From the NCBI GenBank assembly GCA_031772625.1, contig CM062815.1, forward strand, positions 115,824,989 through 115,888,988: a DNA stretch of 64,000 nucleotides. Reading direction: 5' to 3'. Both the position numbers and the translations under genes were made by a program. The notes below the pieces were generated by a model, which made no database searches, was not told the origin of the DNA, and saw only the letters and a program-made list of their open reading frames with translations. The DNA is from Pinus tabuliformis (Eukaryota > Streptophyta > Pinopsida > Pinales > Pinaceae). This document shows, one piece after another, positions 21,971-31,714 of the stretch; positions within the stretch are counted from its first letter, which is position 1; every line of letters starts with the position of its first letter.

Positions 21971-23109
21971 TGTTGAAATTTGGTACCGGAGGACAGGTGG
22001 TTCCCTAAGGCTTTGATCTTTGGCCTAGGGAAAAGTGTCCAAAAGAATTTAATTTTTCTCCTAAAATAACTTTATAATTTTTTATAAAGTTAAATCCAAT
22101 TTGAAAGTGACTTTAAGTGATAAAGTTACTAAGTCTAATTTTAAAGTGACTTTATAAAGTCAATGAAAAATTAGAAAGGAAAAGTGACTTTGGAAATAAA
22201 TGACTAAGTGGGTCTTTATTAAAGTGGGGTGAATTAAAAAATAGAAAGTGAGATTTAAATGAGCATTTAATCTCAGCCATTGATCTAAATCTATTTCAGC
22301 CATTGGATTTAGGGATCACCCAAAAGTCATTTAAGGTTGGGTTAAGGGAGGAAAAGGAGGAAAAAGATCATTCATTTTTCTTTCATGAGCAGATTGGGAG
22401 AAGGAGAGCAAGAGAGCAAAGGAGATTTCTGGACAAAGAGGAGAAAGAGGCAGCAGTTTGGCACACATACCAAGGCAGCACTTCAGCAAATCCGTACAGC
22501 TCAAAGAACAAGCATAAAAAGGGCAGATTTAGTGAGCAAAACAGTAAAAAATTTGATTTTCAGCACAAATATCGAGGAGGCGATTTTCTGCACGAATTTC
22601 GAGGTCTGTCCGTACAAGTCCGTACGGTCGTCCGTACAGTCCGTACAGTCCGTACGGTCCATACGTCCGTACATCCCTGCATCCGTACGGTCCGTACAGC
22701 TCGTACAGCCATTTTCCAGATTGTCTGTTAGCTGAAAAAACAGATAAGTTTGCTTGCTGGAAAAATTTCTGTTTTGCTGATTTTTTTGCTGAAAATTTTT
22801 CTCTGTAAAAGGCATTTTCCAGAAATAAAGAAGAGCTCTCAAACTGGTTTTCCCCAAGAGTTGTAGGGGGTTTTTCCAGGGTCAAGTTGACCAAAAATCA
22901 CTGAGTTTAAATGTGTTTTTATGGCTGTTTTTAATTGTTGATTTTTATTTCTGCAATTTCCAGCATTCTGAAAAATTTCCAGAATTTGTGTTTTCAGCAA
23001 TATTTATTTTTTCAGTCTGTTAAATGTATGGTTATGGGAATGGGCATTTAACTACATGGGAGAAATAAGGTGAAACTGAAAACCGGTGGGAAAACAGAAA
23101 ATTTCCACA
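21971..23109 (+). repeat. Family A 5' LTR (1139 bp)
   Basis: Starts TGTTGAAATTTGGTACCGG and ends ATTTCCACA. It contains a TCCGTACAG/TCCGTACGG array (about 22609-22710), longer than in the 3' LTR, and an AATAAA signal near 22822. No clear TATA box is visible at the position where the copy at 4838 has TTATATTAAAGG. Confidence 0.95.
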
Positions 23110-23121
23110 TGGTATCAGAGC
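23110..23121 (+). other. Primer binding site (initiator Met-tRNA)
   Basis: TGGTATCAGAGC directly follows the 5' LTR. It is the standard plant Copia primer site complementary to the 3' end of initiator methionine tRNA. Confidence 0.95.
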
Positions 23122-23271
23122 TTGAGTGCTGAAGGGCAGTTTGGGACAGCAAAAGGAAAAAAATACAGCTGCTGATTTTTTCACTCAGAAAATTCCAGCA
23201 AGCTGATTTTTCATAAACAGCAGTTTTATCTTTACCACAGCAGTGCTATTTTTCAGTTTTAGGACAGCAAG

Positions 23272-23799
23272 ATGTCATTGGGATTGAGGGTGGAGGATAG
23301 GTTGGATGGGCATACAAATTACAGCGTTTGGAAGGAGAGAATGCAGAGTATCTTTGAGGAGGCAGAAGTCTGGAATATCATGGTGCATACAGCACAGCAC
23401 CCTGTTGTTGTGCCTACTGATGCAACTCAGTTGACAGCTTATAATAAAAAGAACAACAAGGGTAAGAGGTTGATTCTAGACGGAATCAAAGACCATTGCA
23501 TTCCTCATGTGAGAGGAAAGAGCAATGCCCATGAAATGTGGACAGCATTGTCCAATCTCTACCAGAGTACCAATGAGAACCGGAAGATGGTCCTGAAGGA
23601 GAAGCTGAAGAACATTAAGATGGGGAATGATAGTGCAGCTGGATATCTCACAAAGATTACCAATGTGAGAGATGAGTTGGCAGCGATTGGAGAGGCCATT
23701 CCATCCACTGAGTTGGTGCGTATTGCAGTGAATGGCCTCCCCCGTTCATGGTTGAACTTTGCTGATGAGGTTTGTGCACGTGAGACCCTTCCCACATGA
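23272..23799 (+). CDS. gag: Copia family A Gag, truncated by a stop codon
   Basis: N-terminal capsid region of the polyprotein, 175 codons from the first ATG after the primer site. It shows the Copia gag landmarks: an N-terminal LDG-TNYSVWK segment, then EMW-ALSNLYQS and a late VNGLP-SW stretch that fit a UBN2-type Copia gag domain. Gag forms the virus-like particle that packages element RNA. The frame ends at TGA (23797-23799), where the related copy at 1078 reads TGG, so a single G-to-A change separates this part from the zinc knuckle. The downstream frame is otherwise continuous, indicating one ancestral gag-pol ORF. Confidence 0.85.
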   Translation: MSLGLRVEDRLDGHTNYSVWKERMQSIFEEAEVWNIMVHTAQHPVVVPTDATQLTAYNKKNNKGKRLILDGIKDHCIPHVRGKSNAHEMWTALSNLYQSTNENRKMVLKEKLKNIKMGNDSAAGYLTKITNVRDELAAIGEAIPSTELVRIAVNGLPRSWLNFADEVCARETLPT

Positions 23800-26700
23800 G
23801 AGAGGTTTTGGGATGATTGTATTCAGACAGAGATCAGGAAAGGACAGCTTGGGGCAGCCAAGCCAGTTGAGCAGGATGAGGACGTAGCACTGGTGGCAGG
23901 AGGCAAGAAAGGCAAAGGGAAGAAGCAGGCTTCCACAAGCGGTGGTGGAGGCAAAGGCAAAGGTAAAGGTAAACAGGGTAACTCACAGAAGGACTATTCC
24001 AAAGTGAAGTGTTGGAATTGTCAGAAGATGGGACACTATGCAGTTGTGTGTCCGGAGAAGAAGAAGAAGAAGGGGAAGAACCAGGATGTGGCAGCTTCAG
24101 CTGAGATTGAGGACTTTGCAGGTCGTTTTGACCGGGAGTTTGCGTTCACTACATGTGAGTCCTCTGGTGCAGGATCACCTGCCACACAGGTTCAGAGGGA
24201 GCATGCTTTTCCCTCGATTAGCGGAGCATCTACAGGTATCTGGTATGTGGACAATGGGGCTTCACGTCACATGACAGGAGTCCGGGAGTACTTCTCAGAG
24301 CTTTCAGAGAGTGGCACTGATATTGAGGTAGTACTCGGTGATGACAGAGTTGTTAGAGCAGTCGGGGTGGGTACACTGACATTTCAGAGGGAGTCCAGAC
24401 CTCCCTTGAAAGTGTCAGATGTTCTTTATGTGCCAGGGATGAGGAAGAACCTCATATCTATCTCAGCTTTGGAGGACAGAGGATATGAGGTACTGTTCAG
24501 GGGAAGACAGGTGTTGATGTATCCCAGGGGCACTCCAGCTGATTCAGCTAGAGTGATAGGTGTACGCCATGCAAAGGTGTACAAGTTTGCATTCCAGCCC
24601 CTTTTGGCATTGAGCAGTAGTACCGACAGCAGAGCTAACAGTTCTGAGCTGTGTGAGATTTGGCACCGCAGGATGGGGCACATGTCTCATCGAGCCTTGA
24701 GGACATTGCGGGAGATCACTACAGGTGTGCCAGATTTCAGTACTGATCACCATGATACTTGCAGAGGTTGTGCGATGGGCAAGTTTGCCAAATCCCCTTT
24801 TCCCAGCAGTGACAGCAGAGCGACGGGGATACTTGATTTGATTCATGCTGATGTGAGCGGTCGGATGTCTCATGTTTCCTTGAGTGGATATGAGTACTAT
24901 GTTTTATTCATTAATGATCACTCCAGAAGGACCTGGATTTATTTCTTGAAGACCAAGAGTGAGGTCTTCAAGCGGTTTCAGGAGTTCAGAGCTCTTGTGG
25001 AGACACAGACAGGTCGAAAGATCAAGTCCTTGAAGTCGGACAATGGAGGAGAGTACACCCTTGGAGAGTTTGTTGACTATTGTGCGGAGGCAGGCATTAG
25101 GAGGGAGTTCACTGTTCCTTACAACCCCCAGCAGAACAGGGTTGCGGAGAGGAAGAACAGATCCATCATAGAGGCTGCCAAAGCTATGTTACATGATCAG
25201 GGGTTGCCATTGTTCTTGTGGGCAGAGGCCTGCAACACAGCTGTTTACTTGCAGAACAGGAGTCTGCATCGTGCCTTGGGGCACATGACTCCGGAGGAGG
25301 CTTTCTCTGGGAAGAAGCCTGATCTTGGTCATCTTCATATCTTTGGATGCATTACATACTCCTATATACCCAAGGCGAAAAGGACCAAACTAGAGCCCAC
25401 CGCAGAGAAGGGTATCTTTGTGGGCTACAGTGAGACCTCAAAGGCCTTTCGGATTTACATTCCTGCACAGAGGAGAGTTGTTGTCAGACGGGATGTGAAG
25501 TTCGAGGAGGACAGGGCCTTTAGGAGGTCACGGGAGTTAGAGTATCTGGATCAGCCAGACCCTCAGCAACAGTTGAGTCAGTCGCAGGGATCCAATGGGC
25601 AGGGATCAGGAGGATCCGGAGGTACATCTATGAGGATGTCAGGTCCATCAGTGAGCAGTGGCTCGCCGAGCCAGAGGGGTGGTGCTCAGGGCAGCATGCA
25701 GAGCAGTTCACTAGGGAGTCCACTGATGGACAGTTCACACGGTACCTCAGCTTCTACAGGTTCAGGTGCAGGCAGGAGGACAGCAGACAGACAGTCAGGA
25801 GTTCAGGTTACTGAGGGTGATGAGGAGGAGGAGTTTCATTCTCCTATGGGAGAAGCATGCTCAGGGAAGAGGAAGCCCAAGTGGCTTCAGGACACCTTGA
25901 GAGATGCCACATCTGTTGCTGAGCCGAAGAGGCCGGTCAGAGAGAGTAGACCACCTGAGAGGTTTTGTAGTTATATGGCGATGGTTACCAACATCCTTGA
26001 CTCTGAGCCTTCTAGCTATGAGGAGGCAGCTAGCCAGCAGGTCTGGAGAGAGGCCATGCAGGAGGAGTATTCTTCTATCATGAAGAATGATGTTTGGGAG
26101 GTGGTGCCGAGGCCTGAGGGCAAATCCGTGGTTACTTCCAGATGGCGTTACAAGGTAAAGCATGCTGCAGATGGCAGCATTGAGAAATTCAAAGCGAGGT
26201 TTGTGGCTAGAGGGTTCTCCCAGGTAAAGGGAGTTGATTATGAGGAAACCTTCGCTCCCGTGGCTCGATATACTTCGATCCGCTCCATTATATCGATAGC
26301 AGCAGAGATGGGTTGGAAGATCCACCAGATGGATGTGAAGACCGCATTTCTCAATGGCTTCATACAGGAGGAGGTGTACATTGAGCAGCCACAGGACTTT
26401 GAGGTGCATGGGAAGGAGTCCCATGTGTGCAGATTGAAGAAGGCCCTTTATGGCCTGAAGCAAGCTCCCAGAGCTTGGTACTCCAAGATAGATGCATACT
26501 TGCAGGGGATGGGTTTCACAAAGAGTGAGGCAGATCCGAACCTTTACTTTATTGTGATTGGTGAGGAGCCTTTCATTCTGGTGCTGTATGTGGATGACTT
26601 GATCATTACAGGTGCAGAGAGACTCATAGAGCACTGCAAGAGAGATCTTGCGGCGGAGTTTGAGATGAAGGACATCGGCTTGATGCATTACTTTTTGGGT

Positions 26701-27552
26701 TTGGAGGTGTGGCAGGAGGAGGGGCATTTCTTCCTGGGGCAGGGGAAGTATATTGTGGACATCCTTAGCAGATTCCACATGGAGGATTGTAGACCCATGT
26801 CGACACCGATGATCACCAACTGGAAGAAGCTTCATGCTTCGGATTCCGAGTTGGTGGATCCCACATTGTACAGGCAGTTGATTGGTTCCTTGATGTATTT
26901 GGTCAACACTAGACCAGATATCTGTTTTGCAGTCAACACGATGAGTCAGTTTATGTGTGAGCCTAGGAAGGTTCACTGGGTGGCTGCAAAACACATTTTG
27001 CGGTACTTGCAGGGGACAGTGGATTATGGTCTGGACTACAGGCAGGGAGATGGAGTGAGATTGGCAGGATACACTGATTCTGATTGGGCAGATTGTGCTT
27101 CTGATAGGAAGAGCACTTCAGGGTGTTGTTTTGGGTTGGGTTCAGCAGTAGTGTCATGGTTCAGCCGGAAGCAGCAGTCAGTAGCACTGAGTTCAGCGGA
27201 AGCAGAGTATATGGCAGCCAGTCTAGCTAGTTGTGAGGCCATCTGGCTTCGCAAGATGTTGTTTGGCTTATTTGGTCAGCCGTTGAGACCTTCAGTGATT
27301 TACTGTGATAATCAGAGTTGCATTAAACTCACGGAGAATCCAGTATTTCATGACAGGTCAAAGCATATCGGGATCAGATATCATTTCATCAGAGACTATG
27401 TTCAGAAGGGAGCTATGAAGCTTGAGTATATTTCCACTGATGAGCAGGTTGCAGATATTCTTACCAAAGCCTTACCACGGGGCAAGCATGTCTACTTCAG
27501 AGACAAGATGGGTGTGGTGAGGAACACCTTCCTCGGTAAGAGAGAGTGTTGA
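23800..27552 (+). CDS. pol: Copia family A zinc knuckle-protease-integrase-RT-RNase H
   Basis: Same frame as gag, open from the premature TGA to the stop at 27550. The Lys/Gly-rich linker precedes a CCHC zinc knuckle (24010-24051). The protease motif reads DNGAS (D at 24250) instead of DSGAS. Integrase keeps D-D-E at 24850, 25039 and 25147 with 35 residues between the last two, but has FINDHSR for FIDDHSR and QNRVAER for QNGVAER. Reverse transcriptase has YVDD at 26587-26598. RNase H motifs are TDSDW (about 27073), SSAEAEY and CDNQS (about 27304). The last codons run through the polypurine tract into the 3' LTR. No ATG is conserved at the start, so this part would not be made separately. Confidence 0.9.
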   Translation, partial: ERFWDDCIQTEIRKGQLGAAKPVEQDEDVALVAGGKKGKGKKQASTSGGGGKGKGKGKQGNSQKDYSKVKCWNCQKMGHYAVVCPEKKKKKGKNQDVAASAEIEDFAGRFDREFAFTTCESSGAGSPATQVQREHAFPSISGASTGIWYVDNGASRHMTGVREYFSELSESGTDIEVVLGDDRVVRAVGVGTLTFQRESRPPLKVSDVLYVPGMRKNLISISALEDRGYEVLFRGRQVLMYPRGTPADSARVIGVRHAKVYKFAFQPLLALSSSTDSRANSSELCEIWHRRMGHMSHRALRTLREITTGVPDFSTDHHDTCRGCAMGKFAKSPFPSSDSRATGILDLIHADVSGRMSHVSLSGYEYYVLFINDHSRRTWIYFLKTKSEVFKRFQEFRALVETQTGRKIKSLKSDNGGEYTLGEFVDYCAEAGIRREFTVPYNPQQNRVAERKNRSIIEAAKAMLHDQGLPLFLWAEACNTAVYLQNRSLHRALGHMTPEEAFSGKKPDLGHLHIFGCITYSYIPKAKRTKLEPTAEKGIFVGYSETSKAFRIYIPAQRRVVVRRDVKFEEDRAFRRSRELEYLDQPDPQQQLSQSQGSNGQGSGGSGGTSMRMSGPSVSSGSPSQRGGAQGSMQSSSLGSPLMDSSHGTSASTGSGAGRRTADRQSGVQVTEGDEEEEFHSPMGEACSGKRKPKWLQDTLRDATSVAEPKRPVRESRPPERFCSYMAMVTNILDSEPSSYEEAASQQVWREAMQEEYSSIMKNDVWEVVPRPEGKSVVTSRWRYKVKHAADGSIEKFKARFVARGFSQVKGVDYEETFAPVARYTSIRSIISIAAEMGWKIHQMDVKTAFLNGFIQEEVYIEQPQDFEVHGKESHVCRLKKALYGLKQAPRAWYSKIDAYLQGMGFTKSEADPNLYFIVIGEEPFILVLYVDDLIITGAERLIEHCKRDLAAEFEMKDIGLMHYFLGLEVWQEEGHFFLGQGKYIVDILSRFHMEDCRPMSTPMITNWKKLHASDSELVDPTLYRQLIGSLMYLVNTRPDICFAVNTMSQFMCEPRKVHWVAAKHILRYLQGTVDYGLDYRQGDGVRLAGYTDSDWADCASDRKSTSGCCFGLGSAVVSWFSRKQQSVALSSAEAEYMAASLASCEAIWLRKMLFGLFGQPLRPSVIYCDNQSCIKLTENPVFHDRSKHIGIRYHFIRDYVQKGAMKLEYISTDEQVADILTKALPRGKHVYFRDKMGVVRNTFLGKREC
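27528..27546 (+). other. Polypurine tract with hairpin, family A
   Basis: CTTCCTCGGTAAGAGAGAG immediately precedes the 3' LTR. The purine half primes plus-strand DNA. Its upstream half is complementary (CTTCCTC with GAG(A/G)GAG, 5-nt loop). It is also coding sequence (Leu-Gly-Lys-Arg-Glu). Confidence 0.8.
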
Positions 27553-28659
27553 AATTTGGTACCGGAGGACAGGTGGTTCCCTAAGGCTTTGATCTTTGGC
27601 CTAGGGAAAAGTGTCCAAAAGAATTTAATTTTTCTCCTAAAGTAACTTTATAATTTTTTATAAAGTTAAATCCAATTTGAAAGTGACTTTAAGTGATAAA
27701 GTTACTAAGTCTAATTTTAAAGTGACTTTATAAAGTCAATGAAAAATTAGAAAGGAAAAGTGACTTTGGAAATAAATGACTAAGTGGGTCTTTATTAAAG
27801 TGGGGTGAATTAAAAAATAGAAAGTGAGATTTAAATGAGCATTTAATCTCAGCCATTGATCTAAATCTATTTCAGCCATTGGATTTAGGGATCACCCAAA
27901 AGTCATTTAGGGTTGGGTTAAGGGAGGAAAAGGAGGAAAAAGATCATTCATTTTTCTTTCATGAGCAGATTGAGAGAAGGAGAGCAAGAGAGCAAAGGAG
28001 ATTTCTGGACAAAGAGGGGAAAGAGGCAGCAGTTTGGCACACATACCAAGGCAACACTTCAGCAAATCCGTACAGCTCAAAGAACAAGCAGAAAAAGGGC
28101 AAATTTAGTGAGCAAAACAGTGAAAAAATTGATTTTCAGCACAAATATCGAGGAGGCGATTTTCTGCACGAATTTCGAGGTATGTCCGTACAAGTCCGTA
28201 CGGTCGTCCGTACAGTCCGTACGGTCCGTACATCCGTGCATCCGTACGGTCCGTACAGCCATTTTCCAGATTGTTTGTTAGCTGAAAAAACAGATAAGTT
28301 TGCTTGCTGGAAAAATTTCTGTTTTGCTGATTTTTTTGCTGAAAATTTTTCTCTGTAAAAGGCATTTTCCAGAAATAAAGAAGAGCTCTCAAACTGGTTT
28401 TCCCCAAGAGTTGTAGGGGGTTTTTCCAGGGTCAAGTTGACCAAAAATCACTGAGTTTAAATGTGTTTTTATGGCTGTTTTTAATTGCTGATTTTTATTT
28501 CTGCAATTTCCAGCATCCTGAAAAATTTCCAGAATTTGTGTTTTCAGCAATATTTATTTTTTCAGTCTGTTAAATGTATGGTTATGGGAATGGGCATTTA
28601 ACTACATGGGAGAAATAAGGTGAAACTGAAAACCGGTGGGAAAACAGAAAATTTCCACA
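27547..28659 (+). repeat. Family A 3' LTR (1113 bp)
   Basis: Homologous to 21971-23109. The TCCGTACAG array (about 28187-28258) has fewer units. It begins inside the pol reading frame: TGT TGA supplies the last codon and stop. Confidence 0.95.
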
Positions 28660-28855
28660 ATAAAGAATCCACATTGTACTTTATGTCTAAAGTCACTTTT
28701 CACTTTATAATTTAACATTGACTTTACCACTTATAAAGTCACTTTCACTTTATCAAGTCACACTTAAGAAAAGAATTATTTTGGACATTTCTCCCTAGGT
28801 AGAGACTAACCCATGGAAACCACTTGTCCAAGGTACATTAAAAATCAACAGTCTT

Positions 28856-29947
28856 TAGGCCGACTTGTTCTTTTGATGATGACAAGATCTTGGACATCTA
28901 TTTGAACCTTCCGACTTTACATATTTTTTCTTTACAATATGTAACATGCCCAAAAGGATCTTCCATACATAACAATGACTCAATTGACTTGTAGATTCAA
29001 TGAAAAGCCCTAGAAGCACTCAATGGGTGCTTGACCTATAAATCAAATAGCCTTAATCATGAAACCCATGCCTCAAGAAATAACTAATAGTTTTATTTAT
29101 CTTTTCATTAAATATATAAAATCATGATTTACACATCATTATCACGACCAAACCTAGTTACATATTTCAACATCATATTGTTTGTTACTCGTCGAATCCA
29201 TCATTTCAATTATATTCGATTTAGGAATCACTAATTGGTTAGCAAATTCAGTACTAACATAATTACTATCTTTACTAGGATCGATAAAGATTATAATATC
29301 CCTTCCTACAAGTGATCCTTTCATTTTAAATAGTGCAATAACACATTTACTAAAGGTTTTAGGATATCTTTCATTACCGGTCTCCATTTTTTCCTTTTTT
29401 AGAATGAGCTTAGGGTTTTAAAGGCAACCCCTTTAACCTTTTATTAATCCTTCAATCCCTTTTAGTTATATAATAATGTAATATATATTTCAATCTATTT
29501 TTTTTTATAGACTTTCCTTTCCTAAATCACTTTTTTAACAACAACAACAAAAGTATATCTTTTTTAACATATAAAAATATCCCCCTTTTGCACAAAATAT
29601 ATATATAGTTTCTCTTTTTTCTAACAATCTCAATTATGTTTTCCACTTATATATAACTTTAAAGTATAATTTGAGCACTTACATTTATAATCTGTTTTAT
29701 ATATATAAAACTTACTAAAAATTGATTTTTATTTTAATACTTTTAATTCCTCAAGAAACATCACAATTTTTAACTGGAGCCCCTATGAATCTAGTCTTCC
29801 TTTTCGTAATTGTTGGTCAATCTTAACCAAGCCGTAAAATATTTATTAACATTTCTCTTTTAATTATTAAAACTTACTATTGATATCGTTTCATTTATAC
29901 CCTTTGAAATCGGAGAAGATTCTTTTAATTCCCCTTATAATGTGTTT
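28856..29947. other. AT-rich spacer, no gene seen
   Basis: No recognisable coding sequence. It continues the older sequence interrupted at 21066. The minus-strand frame 29154-29387 reads like a fragment of an LTR-element aspartic protease (VGRDIIIFIDPSKDSNYVS), but the motif is too degraded to assign. Confidence 0.4.
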
Positions 29948-30868
29948 AATTATGTTAATTTTGGATAACAATGGTATGTTTTATGCTTAAGATCAATTTA
30001 CTTCAATTTTTCTTATTAGCCCAATATCAATTTCCAGATTAGCAATCACATTAACATGATTGTAAACGCAGATAGAACATAAATAAAAAGCAGAAGACAA
30101 GCCAAGACAAGAGGACACTACATTTGGAGGATGCGAGGGAAAAACCCCAATGTGGGGAAACCCTTCGATCAAGTTTTCTTATTATTCTTCAAAAGTTCCG
30201 CAGAGAGAGAGAGAGTACAATATACAAAATTCACTTGCCCAAACACAGAGAAATCTGTCCAGAAAAACTACAGTCAACAGGGTGCCCTAACCAGAAAATC
30301 AACGCTGGTCAAATCAGCGAAACTACTCCTCCAAATCAACTCGGTCAAACCCAGTCAATTCGGCCTCCAAAGACAGTCCAAATCAGCGCAAAACAGTCTT
30401 GAAGACATCGGTCAAACCTGGTCAACGCACAATCAAACCTGTGGTCAAACTTGCTGTGCTCAACGTTGGTCAAACAGCACAAAAAACCTCAGTTTCTTTG
30501 CCAAAGAATGCGGCCTACCCAAACAGAGATAATCCCACAAAAATTGCAGTCAAACAAGGTCAAACGCTGCCCGGTCAATGCTGGTCAAACCTGCTGCAAC
30601 TTGGTCAACGCAGAAATCAAAAAACCCTAGTCAAACTTTCGCATGTGTGGAGGAGAAGAAGGCTGCCCTGCAATTCGTACGACCCAATCAGATGAGGAGA
30701 GAGAGAGATATGTGTGAGATGATGAATGTCCAAATGAGGTAGATGCTCCTATTTATATGCAACGTTGAGGGTGAAGAGACGTGACTTTTGGGATTTTGGG
30801 CTTCTGAGCTTACATTAGATCACTCACTGACCTTGTCAATTTGTCCATAGAAGAAATAAATTCATAAT

Positions 30869-31714
30869 TGTTAAATTTGGACAACTAGGTCCAAACTCCA
30901 TGTTCTGATGCTCAGATTAAGAGGCTAATATTTTTGTTGGATTCCTCTTTCTGAGAGGTGTAAAATCCATATAAAAATAGTCTTAATCCGATGAGCAGAA
31001 CTTATATTGTGAATTTATTATTCTTAATAAATTATATGTGCAAGGTCAGTCAGTTTTGTAATGTAAGCTCACATGCCCAACAGATGTGTCACACACCCTC
31101 ATTGATGGATATATATACAGGAAAAGTTGGAGAGAATTTTATCACAACTCAACTCACATCTTCCTCTCTCATCTTAGAGAGTACGCTACCTGGAGGACGA
31201 ATTTCAGCCACACGTGGGAAGGACGAAGAGGACAGACCGTACGGATTTTCTGCTGCTAGGGTTTCGCAGAAAGTTTGACCAGCGTTGACTTTGGTCAACG
31301 CTTGGTCCAATCAAGCTGAAAATTGGTGGAAAGTTCGATTTTTGAAGGCCGTACTATCTGGCACAAAAATCGAGGTCAAAGGGTTGACCGTTTTGCTGCT
31401 GCGTTGACTTTTAGCTTGCTGCCCCTGCGTTGACTTTTCAGGACAGCGTTGACTTTTTGTAGAATTGACTTGGGTTGACTCATCTACTAGTTGGAGGGAT
31501 CTTGTGACACATCTGGGCTGGCTGACCAAAGGAGACTTTGCTGGTTGAAGCATCCTGTTGACCGCCGAAACAAACACACACATTTTTCTTGTTTCTGATT
31601 TGTCTTCTGTAAGATCTGCTTATATGTTCTATCTGCATTTTGCTTAACTACTTGTATGATTGCTGTGAGAAAAGTGAAATTGCTCTTAGCATAGAACATC
31701 TACAAAACTTTACA
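30869..31714 (+). repeat. Family B 5' LTR (846 bp)
   Basis: TGTTAAATTTGGACAACTAGG...ACTTTACA. A TATATATACAGG promoter box is at about 31109-31120, followed by about ten TTGAC/GTCAA motifs (31274-31565). Confidence 0.95.

Larger units (their letters stand above)
21971..28659 (+). mobile_element. Complete Copia family A retrotransposon (6689 bp)
   Basis: 5' LTR 21971-23109 and 3' LTR 27547-28659, TG...CA ends, flanked by the perfect 5-bp duplication ATAAA (21966-21970 and 28660-28664). Primer site TGGTATCAGAGC at 23110-23121; polypurine tract just before 27547. The LTRs differ by about a dozen substitutions outside a variable repeat array, roughly 99% identical by eye, so insertion is fairly recent. 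The polyprotein frame has one in-frame stop, so this copy is probably non-autonomous now. Confidence 0.95.
21072..28850 (-). mobile_element. Family A-related solo LTR (minus), split by a Copia insertion
   Basis: The two halves, 21072-21970 and 28665-28850, together form one LTR reverse-complementary to the family A LTR: AAATGACTTTTGGG, CTCACTTTCTATTTTTAACTCACCC and TTTTGGACATTTCTCCCTAGG match its antisense strand with divergence. Ends are TGTTGAAATTTGATG and AAAATCAACA. A perfect 5-bp duplication GTCTT flanks it (21067-21071 and 28851-28855). It is therefore an older solo LTR, later hit by the element at 21971. Confidence 0.8.

Noticed and set aside
22609..22710. Spaced short repeats resembling a CRISPR array
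   Set aside because: Units of 9-10 bp are contiguous and variable with no spacers; plant LTR context.
22385..22735. Open frames across the LTR (also 27879-28358)
   Set aside because: They lie in the family A LTR and result from the TCCGTACAG repeat; no start context or conserved product.
29154..29387. Possible aspartic protease fragment
   Set aside because: A single weak motif-like string without the D-T/S-G core or neighbouring gag-pol sequence.
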